Notes under the pieces: generated by a model
Database searches by the model: none
What the model saw: the letters and a program-made list of their open reading frames with translations, nothing else
What the model was told of the DNA's origin: nothing
Program-made: the position numbers and the translations under genes
Source: Telopea speciosissima
Taxonomy: Eukaryota; Streptophyta; Magnoliopsida; Proteales; Proteaceae
Reading direction: 5' to 3'
DNA: 64,000 nt
Assembly (NCBI RefSeq): GCF_018873765.1
Contig: NC_057920.1
Coordinates: 11,049,307 to 11,113,306, forward strand
Part shown: piece by piece, positions 58,486-64,000 of the stretch
How the letters are laid out: every line of letters begins with the position of its first letter
How positions within the stretch are numbered: the first letter of the stretch is position 1

Positions 58486-60450
58486 TACCAACATTAACAT
58501 GCTAAATTGTTTCCACTACTCGTAAAGACCCGGTTAAACATGACTGAACTTGACTCCTACTACCGAGGGACACTGCCTAAATTGGATTACCTCATTTGAT
58601 ATAGCCCAACATGGACCGATCTTACTTCTACAAAAGATAGTTTAAATGTTTGACCGGATTAAGTTTTCCGCATGGTGAGGATTGATGATTTGATCTGGTT
58701 AGGCTTTGGGAGGGTGAATTGACATTTCCACCCCCTATTATATGAAGTCAAAAAACCCTTTCTTAGTCTAATCGAGACTCATGTCAATCTCTGCAATCAT
58801 TGGTGAAGTGAAACTAGGTTAATCTTTGACCAGCCAATCTTGGCATGGCAAAAGCTTTCCTTCATCTCTCGTCACACATACACCCATGGTCATTGATGCT
58901 ATGATTGAACTCCTAGAATAGTGAATATCATCATTAACTTTCTCCCTTATTGTTGAAGGATTGAGATACCATTTCTCAGTCTGAGGTTTAGATCCCGTAG
59001 ATTAGAAGATTCTCCCTTCACCGTGGGCTGTGTTTGAAGTAAAACTTGGTCCAATTGATTTAGGTCATTTTTTTCACAAGGATTGGGGATCACCTTTTGA
59101 GCCAACATAACATTTGGAGAACCAACTGTCTAACTAGCTAGCCAAATGATCGGATTGCAATCTGGTGGCTCGCTGGCTTTTTTATCCGATTGGTCAGATA
59201 ATCCTTTAAAACATTATCTTTCGGAGCCATGATAGACCCAAATCAAGTTCATGGTTGGTGATCAAGCTTCGTGATGGCAAAGCTTGGGATTTTTGCATAC
59301 CAAATTTAACTAAAGATAAGTTCAATTAAACTTCTATACAACGCGAATTCTATAGACTGAAGTCATAAAAAGTGATCACATTAATTATTAATGTAGACAA
59401 ATTTCTAGGCTTAAGTACATCTAGTTAGGCTAAATTTAACTAAAAATTTAAATTAGGTTCTTTTCTGTATTTTAGGGGGAGGGGGGAGTTTTGAATGTTG
59501 GAGTTTAGGTACACATACATTAGGCTCCCAGTATCATCCAACTCAAGTGCAAAAGAACTAGCCAAAGGGTGAGGCTGAGGGGTAGGGAGTTTCATATATC
59601 TAGGGCTATCCTTTTTCCTGCATCATCTATCATCTAGATTTATAGCTTCTGTGGCAATTGCATTGTTTTCTTAGCTTTGTTTTTACCAACATCTGTTCTG
59701 AATAATAATCATTGAAATTTAATTATGAAATATTGTATCTCGTCGCTATTATTAATGTATGAATATTGATATTTTTTAAGTTAATATACTTTAGAAAGCC
59801 AAATTACATAGTTCAAACAAAAAAACAAGGAAGAAGCAAATGAACTATAATAATCATTCTCTCTGTTTTCTCAACTTTATATTTTAGCAAGTCAAATTAC
59901 ATACAGCATTTTTACTAAATTTCTTCCACAAAATCATATGAAGAGATTTAACCTCCCCCCCCCCCCCCTCAACAAAAAAGGGAAGGGAAGAGTAAAAGGC
60001 AAATTACCCCTTTTAATCATATTAGTTTTAATTTTAACCGCCTTTTTTCGAAGTTTTTTGCATTAAAGAGTGAAATGGTATCTGCATTCTTTTCTATGTC
60101 ATGCAGATACCAGAAGACTATTTCATTCATCAAAAAGACTAGAAGAATACAAATACCACTCAAACAATGGTTCATTATCTGTTTGTTCTTGAGAAAAAGA
60201 GTCATAGAGGATTCCAATACTCCAGTATGAATAAGAGGTTGGATTTGAGGTAGTTTGAGGAAAAAATGAATACAGATGGATAGACAAATTAGGATAAGAC
60301 CCAACATGACTACAATGCAATATTGCTCCTGCTCTACTAATATATAGATCCATACCTTATGGTTCAAAAGAAAATAAGAATCCAGTTCAACACAAAAAAA
60401 AAAATATAATTCAAAAACCATATTACTTGGCTCCCTATTCCTAGTAAGTC
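58486..60450. other. Intergenic, no gene seen
   Basis: AT-rich; a C-run lies at about 59956-59968. Frames here are short and unlike known proteins. It is the downstream flank of the two-B3 gene. Confidence 0.5.
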
Positions 60451-62778
60451 CTATTTTTTATCTTTCAACACTGGCTCTGCTTCTTCAACAACGCGGAAGA
60501 TAAAAACATTGAGATCCATACCTTTAGCCTTAGCTAGCTCAAAGACACAGCAATCTCCCTCTTCCAGTTTATTGTCACGAGCGAATTTGCCCCAACCTCC
60601 ACTTAACATTGCCCTATGGTGGTCAAGAATACATCTGACCATCCACATTCTCCCATCTGAAAGTGATAGTTTAATCTCATTCATTCCTTCTTTCACGAAC
60701 CTTTTGGCAAATCTTCTTGGAAAATACTGTACAAGAAGAAGATTTGCATATTAAAATTACTGGATAAACCATCATACCTAAAAGCTTTAATTGACTTTTG
60801 AAACAGTCTGATGCAAAGGTCTCATCAGAAAAAGAAAACAAATGCTTGTTTCCATAAAAAAACATAAGCCCAAAAACTTTACAAAACATTTTTTAGAATT
60901 GTAAAAAGTGTAATTCAAGTCCGAAAAATATTTGCATCGCGAGAGCACATTCAAGAACTTACCAATGCCAATCCCTTGTACACATAAGATGGCCTCATGA
61001 TTATCACAAAGGAAGGATTTTTTGTTTCAAACATATTGGCTGCAGAAATTGTCTTCTCTCTTTGTTTGTTTGTCACCAACCTCTTCCTTGTTGCCATAAC
61101 CTTGTTATACTTCCTAGATGAGGGGATGCTCACATTCTCATGTTCCATAGGCGAAGGGTCAAGGTGTTTCCCTGCATCTTTGATCAAAACAATAATTAAA
61201 CAAGAAAGATTATGATAGTTACAGCATGAAAATAGCACCTGGTTTTAAAAGACTCACCACTGGGTTCGGCTGTTGGAGTACTGTTCTCAGCTGAAATTTC
61301 TTCTCTACATTCTTGCTCCAAATAGTAGGATTCAACTTCATGAGTAGCAGGTGCTGAAGGTTCACTCTCATCGAACTGAAGACTTACAACTCCACCAGAA
61401 GGACTCCCATCACCCAATTCTCTCAATTCCTGATTATTTCTGTTTCTCCTCTGTTTTCGAGAAGAACTTCTTCTTTCTGGTCTCCTTCTTTTGGTAATTT
61501 GTGGCTCTTGAGCTTTGTCAAGAGCTTCCTCTGTGGAAGAAGGCAGAAGTGGAACCCAAGGTACGTAATTGTCTACATCTGGTTTGAGATGTTGAGCATC
61601 ATCTTCCATTTCATGTGAAGAAGACTCTGTTGATGTAGACATGCTTATTTGATTGTTAGGATCATCGGAAGGAACTTCAATCATTCCAATTTCATTCTCT
61701 ACATCAAAGGTAAGAGGATCTTTACCTTTGACTCCAATTGGTCTACTCCCATCAACCAATTCTCTCAATTCCTGTTTATTTCTGTTTCTCCTCTGTTTTC
61801 GGGAAAAACTTCTTCTTTCTGGTCTCCTCCTTCTAGTAATCTGTAGTAGCTCTTGAGCTTTGTCAATAACCTCCTCTGTGGAAAAATGCAGAGACTGGGA
61901 TGGAGTAGAGATATCCAAGGGTTCCACTTCCACAAAGTCCTCTTCCTCTGGTTCTTTCTTTACAAGAATCAAGCGTTCACTGTGAAGGTTAGATTCTTCA
62001 CGATCGTCATCATTGTCGGTTGGATAATCTATCTCGCAAGCGCTTGGATTGAATATTAATACCAAGAAAGTTGAATTCCCATTGTATCTGAATACGAGAA
62101 AGTGACCAACAGAAATAGAGTAGTACTCCAAGAACCCTCGCAAGCCATTTTGGAACCTAACTGAATCATCTACTTTCTTAACCTCTACTTGCCATTTTCT
62201 CCCAGATGGAACCTTGAGGACTGCAACATCAGCTATTTCCATTGCAAATTGCCTTGTGAACTCTTTTGGGATCACCTGTAACAACACCAAAATAATATCA
62301 AATGTAATGAAAAAGATTTCCTTTCCATCACCCTGAAACATGGGAATTCGGATCCCAGAATGTGTGTAGTGACAACCACGAACACATCATTCTCTGCAGA
62401 AAACACGCATGGAAATTGGAACCCATGCAGGGATTCTATGCAGAGTAAAAAAGGGTCAATCTCAATCACGCGATGGGGAAAATAACATAAACCAAAAGTT
62501 GTTTTTTTACCCAAAACGATCAATTCAGTTGTGTTCTTTTATCAAATGCCTACCACGCGATAAACGAAATGGAATAAAAATCTGAAATAAACAGAACTGA
62601 AATCCAAAAGCCATGAGATAATTCAAAGAGTAACAAACAAACAATGGACGGAGAGAGAGAGACTTACGAGCTCTCCACTTTCAAAACTTGAATTGACAAT
62701 TATTTTGAAAAAATGGGGTCTCTGCTCCGGCTGACTTGGCCTACGGGAGGTTTCTTGGATTTTCCGGCGTCGTCGCAT
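60451..62778 (-). CDS. REM-like protein with two B3 domains and duplicated linker
   Basis: Plant B3 transcription factor, REM/VRN1-like. Exons: 62668-62778, 61258-62275, 60963-61177, 60451-60726. GT-AG borders, phases join, 1620 nt, 539 residues. B3-1, about 21-121: RPHFFKIIVNSSFESGELVIPKEFTRQF, KWQVEVKKVDD, GFLEYYSISVGHFLVFRYNG. B3-2, about 427-530: NPSFVIIMRPSYVYKGLALYFPRRF, GGWGKFARDNKLEEGDCCVFEL. The linker holds two copies of a basic 50-residue block, residues 169-218 and 284-333 (ITRRRRPERRSFSRKQRRN and ITKRRRPERRSSSRKQRRN), likely nuclear-import signals. An upstream in-frame ATG at 62829 would add 17 residues; the ATG at 62778 matches the MRRRR/MRCCRR start of the three-B3 gene. Confidence 0.88.
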
Positions 62779-63230
62779 TTTCTTTTCTGTGAAAGGATGA
62801 GAACCTTGTTGATGAATTGATGAAGACAACGATTATCAGAAGACGAAAACAAGAAATGGAAAGAAAGAGAAAATAAGTTAAGAACAAAAAAACAAGAACA
62901 GAAGTAGAAGAGGAGAGGTAGTCTGGATTTTCTCCTCTGGTTTTAGTTTCCAATTTGGAAAGAAATCTCGTGTGAAGTAGATACGGAATACCAGATTTTA
63001 GAATTAGAACTTTCCAAATAAAAGGAAACAAGGTTGGATAATCTCGTAGGTTTCGCCTCTAAATCTTTTTAGTAGAAAACGTAGTTAGCGTGACAAAGGG
63101 AAGACTCCCTTTAACTAAACACCAGAGTCCATTGTTCAACTCGTCTGTAACGTTTCTAGTAACCGACAATTCGGCGATTATGGAAATCAATATGATACCT
63201 TCATGGATCAGCACGGATCGGCTCATATCA
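62779..63230. promoter_or_regulatory. Leader and promoter region of two-B3 gene
   Basis: Sequence upstream of the ATG at 62778. No TATA box or motif can be assigned with confidence. The GC-rich MITE at 63241 marks its far side. Confidence 0.35.
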
Positions 63231-63240
63231 GACAGTTTTG

Positions 63241-63430
63241 AGATCCAGATCCTCTTTCGCACGCTGCCTGTAGCGGCCTGAGCGGCGCAGACTGAGCCGT
63301 GCAATGCAAAGACCGCTTTACCCCCATCCAAATACCTTGCCCAAGCGGGGGTAAGGCGGTCATTATGCGTGCGGCCCAGTCTACACCGCACAGGCCGCTA
63401 AGGGCAGCTGCGCTGTAGACAATCTGAATT
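63241..63430. mobile_element. GC-rich Mutator-like MITE, 190 bp
   Basis: It is flanked by a perfect ten-base duplication gacagttttg (63231-63240 and 63431-63440). Imperfect inverted ends are AGATCCAGATCCTCT and complement AATTCAGATTGTCTA. Inside are inverted GCGG/CCGC blocks and a near-palindromic GGGGGTAAGGCGGTC. It is much richer in G+C than its surroundings. Confidence 0.82.
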
Positions 63431-63947
63431 GACAGTTTTGCCCTTGAGTTTTTTTTTAAAATCGGTCAAGTATCAAGGATTAGTGGTTAGTGACACCAAT
63501 GTGGATTGCCCATGATCCTGATACCACAAACCATGTTCATGTCCAAAAAAATGGAATTTTTTGAGGAGGCAAGATAAAGCTAAGGCTTGGTCGTGTAGCT
63601 CCTGCATCAACATGGGGCCAATGAGAGTATGTGCAATGGCATCAACATAGATGAGATTTTTATTTTCAAGAGGGGTTGGGTTGTAACTTTGTGTGGTCCT
63701 GTGTCTTAGCCCAGGAGTCACATGACCAAGTAGCTTTCTTTTTTCATTTTTTTATTGAAAAAAAATGATTTCGAGATATTAAAAAATGATTTTTGATCTC
63801 GAATCAAGCTTATACGAGCTGATTTAACTAATATGTATTAGTGTCAATTGGACCAGTTACGGAACCAATATATGTCTGGTGATACTGATAATTAAACTTT
63901 GTTTTGAACTGTTTTGCTTATTTCTTCATGGATGGAGCAGTGACGAG

Positions 63948-64000
63948 TAGGGATGTAAATGGAAAGTTGAAAATTCATTTTCAATTCTGTTTAGGGATTC
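63948..64000. mobile_element. Start of a TAGGGATGTAAATGG element, cut by window end
   Basis: TAGGGATGTAAATGGA is a common plant hAT-like terminus and is the same start as the insert at 14470. Only 53 bases are visible. Confidence 0.5.

Noticed and set aside
1..64000. CRISPR arrays, bacterial operons, tRNA or rRNA genes
   Set aside because: No spaced direct repeats of CRISPR type, no operon layout and no complete tRNA or rRNA seen; tRNA-like words belong to SINE B-boxes and LTR primer sites.

Overview
This is nuclear DNA of a flowering plant. The genes have GT-AG introns of up to 5.6 kb, and the proteins are plant-type (REM-class B3 factors, a trihelix factor, plant TAF6). Plant Au-type SINEs, L1/RTE LINEs, LTR retrotransposons, hAT, Mutator and PIF/Harbinger-type elements fill most of the rest. 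The many LTRs and long introns fit a medium or large genome. The species cannot be fixed from the sequence alone.

Layout. Positions 1-9349 hold the 5' two thirds of a minus-strand TAF6 gene (TFIID subunit). Eight exons are visible and the 3' exons lie beyond the left edge. A divergent intergenic region (9350-12987) contains a 1.5-kb hAT element ending 195 bp before the next start codon. Positions 12988-28365 hold a complete plus-strand TMEM147-like gene (BOS-complex subunit at the ER translocon) of seven exons and 228 codons. Its introns carry about 13 kb of nested transposons: an RTE LINE split by a solo LTR, an inverted LTR pair with a palindrome at its centre, and a three-deep nest of foldback elements. 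From 28.4 to 32.5 kb there are LINE, MITE and SINE remnants.

From 32.6 to 62.8 kb lies a same-strand (minus) array of REM/VRN1-like B3-domain genes. There is a one-B3 gene (32600-34191), a decayed B3 copy (about 35356-36208), a three-B3 gene (44222-51872) and a two-B3 gene with a duplicated basic linker (60451-62778). Between them are a miniature LTR retrotransposon with three nested insertions (39734-43293), a pol-less LTR retrotransposon inside the last intron of the three-B3 gene (45396-48774), a Pack-MULE that captured a trihelix gene (52963-54672), a LINE RT remnant (about 55590-56350) and a hAT element (57560-58477).

TAF6 and TMEM147 are housekeeping genes. The B3 array is a locally duplicated transcription-factor cluster. 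I saw no new operon-like or defence system. The most unusual items are the Pack-MULE, the inverted LTR pair with its extended palindrome, a 5' leader of a REM gene that appears to come from a LINE RNase H domain, and a family of elements with CATAGTTG ends ranging from 59 bp to 1.3 kb. All exon joins were read by eye from splice signals and reading phase.
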